A stretch of DNA of 64,000 bases, taken from Bombus terrestris. Lineage: Eukaryota; Arthropoda; Insecta; Hymenoptera; Apidae. This document shows, in pieces, positions 13,801 through 26,396 of this stretch. The notes beneath the pieces are model-generated. The model was not told the origin of the DNA. It saw only the letters and a list, made by a program, of their open reading frames with translations, and made no database searches. The stretch lies in the NCBI RefSeq assembly GCF_910591885.1, contig NC_063274.1, positions 6,634,001 to 6,698,000 of the forward strand. Direction: 5' to 3'. The first letter of the stretch is position 1. Each line of letters starts with the position of its first letter. The position numbers and the translations under genes were made by a program.

Positions 13801-16405
13801 AAGTTACAGTTACAGGTATTAAAAATTTACCAAGGAATTTCGTAAAACATTCAAAGTGGAAGCACTGCATGGAATCCAAACGGGTTAAAAAAAAAAAGGT
13901 AACGTAGACGTGTAAAGTGTTTAACGAGAAGCAAAATGGAGGAGACGGAGAATTCGTTTAACAATGTAGAGAAATTTAGCTCCATTATATTTGATAGTGC
14001 AAACGGTCACACGATGGGTGGGATTTAGTGCGTTGCGCACAAGTCACGAGATATTCCGTGCTTGGTAGGTGGAACGTGTGTTTCGAACGCGTTTCGTGCA
14101 CCCCCGGGTTACGAATGATCTACGGTAGTTACAGGAGGTTTCGTTAAATGAAGAAATTATGACGAACTTAGCACACAATTGCCGGGGCCCGGTAACTGGC
14201 AACTGGAATAGAAGTTTTCGACCTGGTTTTAAAGTTCCGACGGAATCCTTCGATTCAACCTACCGCGGAAAGTGTTAAAATTGCATATTGAAACGTAGCC
14301 CGTTTTCAAGCAACTCGCTATGGTTATTGCAGGCTGCGAGCCTTTATAAATATCTCGAAACGAAATTCATCGTGAAATGCGATAGGAATAGTACGTAATT
14401 CTAAGGTAAGCGTATGGCAGGTAATAGCACGATGGATGCTATGTAACGAGCAGAGGAATCAAAATTTATCGCTGGTGATATTCAAGAAAGAACTCTTACG
14501 CGAGTCTCATTTTGGAAAAGAAGTTCGATGAACCAGTTGCTAATTTCTCGATTGCTTCTCGAAATAAGAAAGTATGATAGAGTTTTGGCATTTGGTATTT
14601 CCCATTTTAGTATTCTCGTGTAACTTTGATACGGTTACAACGATTGAGTTGCGCGAGCGTTTGATTAAAAATATATAAAGTTCGTCTAGGAAATCTGTAT
14701 AGCATGGAACATTTATCGTCGAAATATCTCAAAGCAGAACCGAGATTCGCGTCGTATATATTCGAGGAGAAATGGCAGTTACTCCGGAGAGTACTTGATA
14801 GGAAAGTAATTTACGAAAACGGTCCACAGGTTCCGACGCCAGTGCGGAGAAGGTACGGAGAATAGACAGAACGTGCGGAGTGTGAAGTGTGAAGACGGTT
14901 AGGGACTCGTTAGCTCGAATGATAAGTCGGAGCAATTTCACAGCTTGAAGCGCCGACAAAACAGACGAGAACGGATGCCACGCCGGACTCGAAAGAGAGA
15001 TTCCTCTGAAACCTTATTCTTCGCCACCGTTCCAGTCGAAACGGAGGCGTCGATGGGACGGCCACTTAAACGAACGGCCACCGTCGTCCCTCGGCTCGAT
15101 GAGACGCGACTTTCGACCAACAAGAAAAAATTCGAAATCGAAACCGAAGTAATAATGCACCTTCCACGAGATCGGTAGATTGCATTTCGCTCGAATTCCT
15201 CCATCGGACAATCGTATCGAGTTTTACATTCGGCGAAAGAAAGAGTAAGTAATCGCCGAAATAGAAAGCTTCGACGTTTATCGAACTTGAAGTCGCCGAG
15301 TCCTCGATTAGCAATCTGATACGTTGAAATCTTTGCGCAATTCCTCACGAATTCGCAAGATTACTGCGCGTTACGAAACGCGGAACCTTGATCGGAGAGC
15401 TCCAGTCGCGTCAGCGAAATGTCTCGTACGTGGATAGTCGAGCATTACGAGGATGATGTTCGATTTCGAAACAGCATCTACGACGAGTGACGAGAAATAC
15501 AAAATAGATGGCAGATGAGTGGCAAATAACACCGATTGGTTTCAGGTGTTAACTTTAAGGAAACGAGTTTATCGATTGTTTCTTCGTTTGTAAATTTTAT
15601 CCTATTGATACAACAAATCCATCAACCTATCAAATCTACTTGCCTTCGTCCAAGGATCGATCCAGTGATCGCGTGTACTATTCAGACCTCAGGTCAGATC
15701 CTATATAGCGTTCAGCAACAAACTAGACTACGTTCACCGTTGGGAGGTAGTCTAAAATCAAACTGTCGTCGTTAGAGTCAATCGTAATTCTCTTTGAGCG
15801 CGAGTTTTCTAAATCGTGACATTTAAATGGCCGTCAGGGAGAACGCGCGCATTTAAATCGGCGGCTCGATAGGCGGAGATCGGAGTGTCCGCGTCGACAG
15901 GACCCGAAGTAACGAGCATTAACGAGACACGCAACAAAGATCGCTCGTTGGCATCGTTAATAAACGGGAAGAACGGCGCGGCGTTGAGTTCTCGTCGTTT
16001 AATTGGAAACCTCTTTCCAGGTCGACGGACCTGGCACGGGCGCCACTCGATGCGCCTGTTCACAGCGAAAAAAAAGATACGTATAATACGCTAAAGAGGA
16101 AAAGTTTGGAAGCGCTACCTTTTACAAAATCTTCTATATCCATTTTATATTACCTCTTTTCTGTTTTCTACCATATTCTTTTCATTCGTATCGTGCCTTT
16201 CCATTTTGCTATATACTTTGGCAAAATTAACTTTTTCAAATTTATTTCGTCAGCGATTAATGAATACTGCGAGTGATAAAATTAAATCGACTGCATACAT
16301 CGTGGCGCGTTACTTTAATCGCCTACAATGTAAAACAAATTAAAAATTGCCACTTATCGCAAGAGTTATCGAGACTGTAATTACTGCCACAGCCGCTCGT
16401 GTTTA

Positions 16406-16430
16406 CAGGGTGTCGCAAAAGTTTCCATAC
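16406..16430. repeat. DNA-transposon terminus-like fragment
   Basis: CAGGGTGTCGCAAAAGTTTC resembles the CAGGGTGT-type ends common among insect DNA transposons. No matching inverted copy was found nearby, so at best it is a truncated relic. Confidence 0.22.
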
Positions 16431-16733
16431 ACAAAACGATGCCGATATTCGACGCAACAAGTTACGGAAGATATTCGATACGATACACCTTCTGTACAAA
16501 TATTATCTGACCCTGCGTAAATTAGATCGACCAAAGTTGGTAAAAAATTCGCGCGTTAACCTGCAACTCCAAAGGGATGACAACGAAATATCCTCCCCTA
16601 ATAAAACCAGTCAAAGCCTAAAGAACCAGCTCCTCGTTTCGTCCGATCGACCTCAAAGCCACAGAACTAAGAAGAAAGAAAGTTAAGAACGTTTTCCAGA
16701 GATAGGAAAAGCCAGAGTCGAGAAGAAACCTTC

Positions 16734-16780
16734 GAGAGGTGAGGAGAGGAGTGGAGAAGGGTGGAGAGGAGAGGAGAGGG
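16734..16780. repeat. GGAGA-rich purine tract
   Basis: Nearly pure purine strand built on GAGGAGAGG and GTGGAGA units. Confidence 0.8.
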
Positions 16781-17240
16781 CGACAGAGAAGCGGTCGCGA
16801 GAAGAGACGGAACGGAGTAAAGTGCAGATCGTACTCGTCGTCCGGTTGCCAGGCAACGCGCTAATTAGCCCACCCAGCTCTTTCGAGTGGATACTCGAGG
16901 GTACTTGCTAACCTCTCTCCCGGCCTCTCGGCCCCTCGCTCCGTGTCTCCGTTGCCCTCTTTGTCCGCGTCTCCCCGCATCCCGGAGGATAGTGACATCG
17001 CGCATCGGGATCGTTAATGCTCGCGCTTCCATTCCGTTCGTTCGCCAACGCCGCGATCAACGACTGCAATGGGAATCGGCTGGCTTTCCATCCTGCACGA
17101 GGAATACTCCCTGCGACTCGTTCGCTGCCTGACTTGACCCCTTGGCAGCGGTCTCGCGCGCGTAAATCAATCGGATGCCGTAAAATTCGATCCTGAGCGG
17201 AGCGAGGGGAACACGCTCAAGATTCCTTCCCGTCCGCTGA

Positions 17241-17274
17241 ACGCCACGCCATGCCACGCCACGCCACGCCACGC
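17241..17274. repeat. (ACGCC)n pentanucleotide microsatellite
   Basis: About seven ACGCC units in tandem, one changed to ATGCC. Confidence 0.9.
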
Positions 17275-19725
17275 TGAGACGCGCCGCGCCGCACCGCCTC
17301 GACTTCTACTCGTTTATTTGTTTATGTGGAACACCGCTGCCCCATCTAATTACGGGACGGAAATTGAGCGCGAGTCGGGGTCAACGCGTAATACGCCCAG
17401 ACTCGAATAGTAATAGATACTGATTGGAAATTAACTGATTGGTTATTGGCCGACGCGAAACAGTACCACGATGAACCTGAACCGATGCGTTCAACTCGAA
17501 AGTTTCTTTCGAGGTATAGTGGGATTTCGTGTCGCCGTTCCCTCGGAAGACAGCGGCTGACCTAAACCGACGGATCTGACGATTAGAAGAGTTAGCAGAT
17601 TCGAGGCGAGGTTTTTTCACAGTATTTTCAGTGTACGCACGAACAAAGGAGATTTGTATGCTGCCAAATATGAAAATTCAACGAAGCTTGGAAAGTCGTA
17701 ATAAAATTCTCAGCTTTGGAAAAGATCCAAAATATTTGCTGGCAGAGAAATCACACTTTTTCCTTCAAATCTTAGTTACAGCTATATCCGCCACGCGGTA
17801 ACTGCGTATTTGATCGTCGTCGAACGAAAAACAATATAAATTAATCCTGAATTATCACGGTAGTTTCTGCTTGGTAAAGTATTCGATAAAACGAACCTGC
17901 TTCCACAGTATACGGGGAAAATAGAAATGAAAGAAGAAGGTGCAAGCGTCCGGACGAGTCTGATCATCGGCTTCATTCCATGACATCATCGCGTGGATAT
18001 GAACACAGGTATTTTCATCGTCAAACCTTTCCCACGGATCGGTGACACCTGTTCGGTTCGAGTCTTTCAACATATTGCGTGTGCTATTGCGTATCGGTTA
18101 TCGACGAGCATAACGCAAATTCCAGATGTTCGTGGATAATAACACGAATGTTTCTATCATTCGGTGTCCATCACCGTATGTGAGGAAATTTTAGCCGTAA
18201 ATTCACATTTCATGTTTCAAGAGTGTGATGTTTCTATACATAATGGCATATATCGTATCGTCACGCGTTCACTCCTTTCTAATTTTCTTTCTCAACGATG
18301 TTTATTCCATCTAACCGAAGTTATTGTTACAATTAATAAAAATATAAGCACGTCACTAAATTTTCTTACGGATATCAATCATTCATTGTCACTGTAATAG
18401 CAAACAAACCTTCCACGTACTACAGACGTCGCTCGAAAACATAGCAAGCACGTCTCCGCCGTGTATACCGGTATGTCATCCATCGTGAATAGGTTAAGAA
18501 GCATAAGAAGCATCGCCAAATCGCTAAGAGCAGTCCACGATGTCGTATACGCGTCTACGTAACAGACAAGCGAGAAAACAGCGGTCGGTCTTCGCAGGTT
18601 CTAAGAGTCGAAGAAACAAAGCGATGCCTGGCAGAGGCTTAGAAGACGTCGGTCGAACCGGGTTACAGGATCGCCCGGAGACAGGGGTTCGGTCGGAAAC
18701 CACTCGGCGGCTGGTGGTTCGATACAGGTGCAGCCACGAGCGCGCACACCTCGTAAAGATGCAAATATCGCGGCCTGATGAACTCGTCAGCGACTGTCAA
18801 AGCACGATCGCGAGAGAACGGCACGCTTCCCTTCGCCGTTCGCGAAAGAATATCCTGCCGTTGCCGCAAGATAAACATCCAAGTCTTCGGTCCTTCCTCG
18901 AGCAGAACAGAGCCGTGTCCTCCTCGCGTCCCAATCCCGCCTCGCTCATATTTTCTGTTTGCTTGACAAATAAACCCTTCTCCGGCGACCGTTGTCTCCT
19001 CGTTTCGATGTTCCTTCGCGAGGAATTCTTTACAGGAATCATCCAGGACGCCCCATTGTTACGCTTCCTTCGAAAAGTGCGTCCTGTTTTTCGAACCTAC
19101 CTAAATGGCCCCGATCGCATTTGTTTAGGGCTCTGCGGGAGTAAATAGTTGCAAAAGGATTGCGAGCTGCTGCGTCGGCAAACTCCGCGATTTACTTGTG
19201 CAGCTTTTCGGACAGACAAATGTATCTGGCGAGTTTTAGAAGGCGGTATGGCTGGAGATTCCGTTTCAGTGGCTTACAGAGATTTACAAACGATCAACGA
19301 TGGTGAGATTGTTTCGGAGGTCGTTCTACGGAGATAATTCTTCGTTCGACGCCTCGAGAGTTTCTTTAAGTAAATGTGTCGGACCTTTCGCTTTCTACGA
19401 CGCAATCCTGTGACGCATTGTCGCATGTCGCGCATACTCGCAGTAATCAAACTCGATATTTAGCCACAACAAAATATTCTAATCAGAGGGATAATCCCCG
19501 TAAAATTCTCTTATATTTCTTATATATTTCTCCTGAAAACACCTTGTCACTTCTGTCGACACTTTCCCAACAGTTTCCACCGCGACTTTGCTATTCGATC
19601 GGTGAAAGCAACGTGTGACTCTTCAGGACAGAAGCGATCTTTATCCATCCTCGGCAGAGTAAACATCTAGTCTGAATGTACGAGTGGTGGCTTTCTGGCG
19701 TTCCTTTCGCCCCGTTACCTCCTAG

Positions 19726-19743
19726 GTAAATAAATAAATAAAT
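19726..19743. repeat. (TAAA)n microsatellite
   Basis: Four TAAA units in tandem. Confidence 0.8.
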
Positions 19744-21354
19744 CGGTGATTTTTCGAACTCGCAACGGTAAGAGGCGCGAAGACAACGGACGAGGACCGC
19801 CTCGTCGACGAGCAATCCCGGCACGGTCAACGGCGATTGTTGTTTTAAGGGTGTGAAACATGACAGGTGCACAATGAGAGGTGATGCTGCAGGTGCGAAC
19901 CCCACGGCTAACGATGGAACCGTGAAAGACCGGAATCCTCCACGTCTACGCGATGAACGACGCGTGTAACGCGAGACAATTTGTGCCCCAAAGATTCCGA
20001 GGAACCGCCGAATCATCGACTTGCTCGACTTCGTGGATCTCGCGAGGTTTGGACAGCGTATTAAGCGGATTCAGGCCGATTAAATCGGCTCGGTATGAGA
20101 GATCTGGCGTTTCGCGTCTGTTTATTGCGTCCTTCTCTTACGTTTTCTATTCATGAAGGTACAATACATGTTCTACATCGAAATGTTCAAAACACGTTTG
20201 ACAAGCTATTTGGCTTTTAGTTGATTTTCCTAGCTGTCTCGAATCGATTCTGCCGTGATACGGTCGTGTACAATCTCTCACGATTTTTTTACATCGAAAT
20301 TCGTACGAAATCGCTGCGCCTAATTCTAAAAGAAACTAATCCCTCGTCGTACATTTGAGTTTTCGAAGCGCGATACCTTATAGAGGTACGGTGTCGTGTA
20401 TACGAACAAGCTGAATGGTGAATGTGACCGACGCGACGCGGCAATGATAATTAATCAAGCTGAACGCCGTGGTGGCGCCCTTCGTGCGGCGTAATAACAG
20501 CGCGAGCTGTGTGTGGTCCATCCTTGTTCCTCGTGATCTCCATGTACCGTCACGGAACCGTTCCACGAAGAACACAGGATTACGCTGTCACCCGGTCGGT
20601 ACTTGATATTCCGACTTTCTCCGCTTAAGAAATCCCATATACGTAGAATGGTCGCTTTCGTTCGTTGGGATAAGCATTTACGTTTGCCGGAAAATTTATT
20701 ACGAACACGTCGTCCCTTTTTCTATCCCGTTAATACATTATCTTCCCGATTTTGCGTCGTATTTTGCAAATAAATCGTAGGTGTACCTTCAACTTAAAAT
20801 ATCCAATTTGCGTTTGAAGACGAATTCGCAGTTGATAAAAAGCCTTGGTCTTGCGATCAGAGATCGGATCGGCAATCGCAGCATGCATCAACAATTGTAG
20901 AAACGCGTCACGCACGGACCACGTGCGAGGGTAAGAGAAGATACGATTAAGCCACTTAGCCGGATCGACTGGAGAAGAGAGGATACATTGTATTCTGCCA
21001 CGTAATTGGGTCAACGATGCCTCGCAACGCATCTTTTAGGGCTTCTTTTGACATACGAGCGATGCATCTCTCCTTATACGCGGTAAAAAGCACATGCTCT
21101 CGAGATCGGTCCTCATCTTCCGCGCACCGTATACATACACGTGAAAGACAAGGTCTCGAACACTCACACAACTCCACGATCTTCTCTTTGCTCGAAGAAT
21201 AAAACACGCAGCAAGTGAATCGTTGCTACGTCGATTCGATTGCCTGCAAGAAAAGAACCGTTGGAGGCGCACGGATGAAAGGGTTAGCCGAAGGTAAAGC
21301 GACGGGCGAAGAGACCGAAGGCGCGCAGGACGGATAACTCGTAAAATTCCTCGA

Positions 21355-21482
21355 GGCTAATTACCTGTATGGGCTGAACCAGCGCGGACACGACGGCGCG
21401 TCATCGCCGTTAATCGCAGAGTAATTAATAGACGATGGTCGCTAATGGCGCGATCGGATCTCAAGGATCTTAATGGCGCGTG
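21355..21482. promoter_or_regulatory. candidate regulatory block with duplicated TAATGGCGCG
   Basis: TAATGGCGCG occurs twice, at 21443-21452 and 21471-21480. TAATTA homeodomain cores lie at about 21358 and 21422. The mix of TAAT cores with GC-rich words resembles insect conserved non-coding elements, but conservation cannot be seen from one sequence. Confidence 0.22.
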
Positions 21483-24400
21483 ACGCTGGTCGATTCCCGT
21501 GGAACGCGCGTCGAGCAACGAAACGACTGACCGAGAGCGTACAATCGCGCGACCGGCCAGCTGTCACTGTGACGCGCGAGTAGGCTGACGAGTGTTTTCT
21601 CGCTTCTGTTATTATGCAGGCGTTTCAGCGCGGGAGATTGGAATTCCAAACGTAAGTGTCGGTGTGCGTGCATGGATGAATACATTTGGGTTACGTGCAA
21701 GTGGAACGAGCAGAATTTTCTTCAGCGGCCTTTGAACGTTAATGACGTTGCATTGGCAGGTAAGAGCGCTAGTTTTCTTTGTATCTTTAATTAAAATACA
21801 GTAATTGTTGCTGTTACAAAGAAACCAGAAAAATTAAGCGCATTCGGGCCGATCGATTACCATTCCCGTAACCGCGCGCCTCTCTCTACAGGGTTTTTAA
21901 TAAGCGGAGGTCGTAGAGCGGAGCCGCGGGCCAGGAACAGCGTGTTGGAGCTGACGCGGGCCGGAATAAATGACGGCAACGTGGAACGAAGGTTGAAGAC
22001 GAGCAAAAAGGCCGCGCGGAAGGGATGGAAGAGGAAGAGAGTTCGAGTGGCCGGGAATAAGAGCGCGCCAGTGTGGGAGGACGCAGATTACGAGGCTGTC
22101 ATTCCTCGTATAAGGCGTGAAAGGAGAAGCGGCTGCGCCGATGTAAATTTTGCCATCGGCCTCTGCCGCGTGACAGTCAGTTTCGTTGACAGTTGTACGC
22201 GATCGGCTGCGTTTGAACCCTCCTGTATACTCTTCTCCGATGATAGCTCGTTTAAACGCACGCCGCAGCGCACGCGCGATTTTCGACCACGAAACGACAC
22301 CGGCTGCGAACCTTATACGAACCATTTATACTGTATATTCGCGAGATCGTAGATGTCACGGCCAGATACTCTCGTCTTAGAGGAAGACTCATTTATTAAC
22401 CCAAACTACGTTTAAACGAAAGATCTGCGAGCTTACAGATTACAAGATCGTAATTGATACAACGAAATTGGAAGGTTGTTCCGGAGAACGAGCAGAAAAA
22501 CCGAGCACCCATTGCGCAACTTTTCAAAAAACCTTCGCTATCAAATATCAATCCACGTTACGAATAGGAAATTATACTTGGGTGAAATTCTGACAAAACG
22601 ACCGACCTATTAATCTTGGCAAAGCTAAACTAATGATCGATCAAACGCTTAATTCCCTGGATGTTTAATAGGAAGGATTTCGAATAAAATTCTCCTCCAT
22701 CTCTCGCAGTCACAACAAATCTCGACTAATTTCTTAAGGGAACGGTTTCCATCGGTCAGAAACAGTACGAGTAGAGGTGCAGCGGCGCGGTGTGAACGCT
22801 TTATCATCGTCAGCCGAGATCTCGGCACGCATACGTCTCGTAGACTAGCGTCGAGCGCGGCTATCGAGTTGACGCGTAAGTCGCTGCAGCCAATGCAACA
22901 AAGTGAGTGTGAAACGCGCAACGATTTGTAAAACACGAGCGTCGCTACGTATTACGGGCCTCCCAGTCATAATACGCCGCGGATTAGAGATGAATTCTCA
23001 TAAGTCAGATTAAGCATTGTTACGTTCGTTCCTCGCCGAGGATATATATCGGCTGTCGTCTCGACAAAGTGAGACATTTTCTCGGCAAGCTATACTACTT
23101 CCAACTTTCCTGTTCCTATTCTCAACGGTGAGCTTTAACCACGCGAAGAAAAGAAAAACGAACGTAATCGACGCTCGTTGATTAATAATTACGTTGATTC
23201 GAGAAATAAAGACGAACTTTTATAAAAATCGAAGCCGCATCGTTCCAAGCTATTTAAAACTCAGCTGTTCGCTCGTTAAACGTTTCAAGGTGAGTTGCTG
23301 GAATTTTTGAGATCGTCGAACGAAAATAAAGTATATCGTTCACTCTCGTTCTAACATCGGTGTAACAATTTTAACGGATCCCACTGCAGGAAATGAGAAA
23401 CTGGATAGCATTGTGGAAGAAACTTTTACTCGTCGGCTGACTTCGTTAAGACCTACCAATTCGTCGAGAGCGTTCACGAGCAACATCCCGTCGATCCCGG
23501 AGCATTGATTAAAGGGTGAACGTTAAGAGTTTCCCCTGTTAGATAGCAGGCAGAAGACTCTGGGTCTCCGGATTGTTTGCCGAAACGTTTAGCTCAGTTG
23601 TCCCCGGAATCGTCGTGTCGTAGAGAAACCTCGTCGAGCGGGGCCTTGGCTCGCCGCCACCGCAATTAGCACCTGCGCGGTCGTTAACGTGTCTCGAGCT
23701 CCCGGGCTTTGCCTTTTCGGCCGCGTTCCTTTTTTCCTTTCCTTCCATTCCCTTCCTCGTTCGCCAGCTTTTTCTCCGAACGTGCCGCCGCGCCGCCGAA
23801 AAATCTCTTTCATTGTTGCGCGTTGTTTGATCGAACCGGTAGCTGTCCCGTACAGCGCTAAACGAATCTCTGTTTGCCCAAAGCGTATCCTTCGGTCTCA
23901 TTATGCGGCCAGCTTTTCCAGTCTGCGCAGGGAACGTCACGTCGTTCTTATCTGTCGTTCATTATCGCGACCGCAGCACGATGTTTAGACGAACAATCTT
24001 CTCTGGCGTCGTCCGAAGGCGTAGGCTGGGCTCGTGTTTGGTAGAAGCGTCTGTCGGTTTCGGAATTTTCGGCTTTGTCGCCGTGTAATTTGGTAGGTTT
24101 TTGTGGTTCTTTCACTTTTCTCCTCGATTTGAGCTAACGTTAGTTTCTATTAGTCTTCTGTTAACGGAATAGCTGACGTAGAAGGAACGAAAGTAATCGA
24201 CGAAGCTTTGGAAGAGGTCCACGTGATATATAAATGTTTTTTATAAACATACCAACGTCGCATCAAATCGTCTACGCTTGCGTCATCCTTCAGAATTCCT
24301 ATCCTATCCTCTCATCCATTCGTTTACTTTTAAAAACCTTCAAATCGTACTTCAAATTTTTGGGATACGTGTATACGTATAGCGATGGAAAGCAGGTACG

Positions 24401-25040
24401 GTTTGTTTCGCCACGGTTGGTAAGCTAATTATACGAATAAACGATCAGAAACGATTATCGAGGGAATTAACGCATTTCGAGCAGATCACGAGACAACTTG
24501 GATCTTCGTACGACTACGCGTCTCGTGAGATCGACAAATGCTAACAGCCGACAAGTTGATTCCAAAAACGATGTCTCTGACAACAAATAGCAAATTTAAC
24601 TAGCGCGTTAGTTAACGAAATACGAAATAAAAAGGAACTTTTAAAAATTGCAACACCGTGCTTCAACTTAAAACATTTTTCTCGTGTCTTTCGTTTACAA
24701 ATCGATTAACGATGATCTAAACGTAACCCTGTCGATTATTCCCGAAAGAAAAATGACGAAAGAGAATGAAAATCGTCAAGAGAAAGAAAAAAGGAGAGAA
24801 ACGGCAAATATGTAGCGATCGCGAAAAGCGCATGCACGAAACGAGCATGCAAACGAGAATTGCTGCGGATGCTCGGCCAGGACAGGCGAGAAGGGTGAAC
24901 GCAATGCAACGAAACGGCCCGTTCCGCGGCCGGAATTATCTTAATTACCAAATTAACGGCGGTTGGTCGTTTTTTATCGGCCAATTCTCTGCCGGACGAG
25001 TTTGAAACACGGGCAGGGCGGCTCGGCAACAATCGTACAC

Positions 25041-25067
25041 ACGAACGAACCAACGAACGAACGAACG
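25041..25067. repeat. (ACGA)n tetranucleotide microsatellite
   Basis: About six ACGA units, interrupted once by ACCA. Confidence 0.88.
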
Positions 25068-25838
25068 CCCAGGATTTTCGGCTAAAAGAGAAAATGCAAC
25101 CGCGTTCTTAATTTCTTATTGTGTATTAACATGCCACACGTGTGATCACGCGATGCAGTATCGCGGTTTGGAGTTTTTGTTTTCTGCCCCCGGTCCCTTC
25201 AACACACCGCTCCCACCATCCCACGAAGGACCCGGACGTGTGGGAGTCGGCAGCTGTGCATTTCAGATAATGCGATCCCGCGTGCACCAACCCCGCTTGC
25301 GATACGAGCATTACGCTCGGTCACGTTATCGATAAGCCACGGCGTACAGGTCCCCGTACGCGATCGTGTTACTCTTCTCTTCCATGCAAAGCTATCGAGA
25401 GTTTCTTCGCGCATTTAGCTACGGAGACGGTAATCTCGTCGCAGATGCGAAACGTTTCTCGGGTTAGAAAGCGACCGTCACCGGAAAACATCGTTTCCCA
25501 TCGAATAAGATATTATCAAATAATCGATCTTCTAGATTAATTGTAGAAACGAATCACGCTGGAAATATGTACGAAGGTAGCAACGACGCTGTTTAATTGG
25601 AACTAGTTTTTTCCACTATTCGACCGTTACGCGAAGAAGAAACACGTTCTAAAGGATAAAGTCGATGTTTTAGAAGCCATAACCTTACATCAGTTATTTC
25701 TACAAATCATAACACGAGCTAACGAGAAATTTTTATTGTCCAGCTTTACCCAGCAGATCCCTTATCTATACAGGATGTTCAGCAAGCAAGTCAACAAGTT
25801 TCATTAGCGTGAGGCCTTTATCCGTCTAATAAAGCGTG

Positions 25839-26110
25839 TTTATTAATTATCATTAAATGATCGCGCAGCTGAATGATTGCGTCTATTAATCAGGCATTAA
25901 TCCGCGGCGAAAAGATCGGCCGTAGATCGTTCTGCCGTTCGCCTCACAGTCGAATTAAGGGGGAAACCATCGACGATGGCGAATCGCGCCACGAGAGCCG
26001 CGTCCGAGGCCGTTACGTGTGATTTTAACTTAATTAATCTTCCGCTTAATGACCGGCCATGTAACCGGCCAACGAAAGAGATAAACGGTTAACCATACAT
26101 TCGGCCGGCC
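25839..26110. promoter_or_regulatory. candidate regulatory block with TAAT cores and repeated CCGGCC
   Basis: TATTAATTATCATTAAAT at 25841-25858 and TTAATTAATC at about 26030 give dense homeodomain-type cores. ACCGGCC occurs twice (26052-26058 and 26064-26070) and CGGCCGGCC once (26102-26110). No frame or splice signal is convincing across the block. Enhancer function is inference. Confidence 0.22.
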
Positions 26111-26374
26111 AGAAATAGTAGCGATACCATCAATAAAAGCTGCACGACGCTCGCGTTCCTGTTTATGGATAGAAACCGAGCTTAACAAAGAAGTCGTTGC
26201 GCGACTTCGTTTGCAATTTAATGAAACGTTCGTTACGACCTTACATAATAAAGAAAATTATACCGAGCCCTGTAATAACGCCGAGTTGCCGAGAACAAAG
26301 CGGGAAAGGGTGCGCGGAGAAGCACGACCTGCTCTGACAATACGCATTTTTAATATATACGCGTTTTCCGTTTC

Positions 26375-26396
26375 TTTTTTTTTTTTTTTTTTTTTT
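26375..26396. repeat. poly(T) tract of 22 bases
   Basis: Uninterrupted T run. It could be the poly(A) tail of a minus-strand retrocopy or simple slippage; no retrocopy body was recognised beside it. Confidence 0.9.

Noticed and set aside
18712..18730. GGTTCGATAC resembling a tRNA B box
   Set aside because: No A box at the right distance and no cloverleaf can be drawn.
18540..19148. 202-codon ATG frame, plus strand
   Set aside because: Arg/Ser-rich with no recognised domain, no supporting splice or promoter signals, and other frames on both strands are also open in the same segment.
25771..25795. CAGGATGTTCAGCAAGC resembling a transposon terminus
   Set aside because: Weaker than the similar fragment at 16406, and no inverted partner or target duplication was found.
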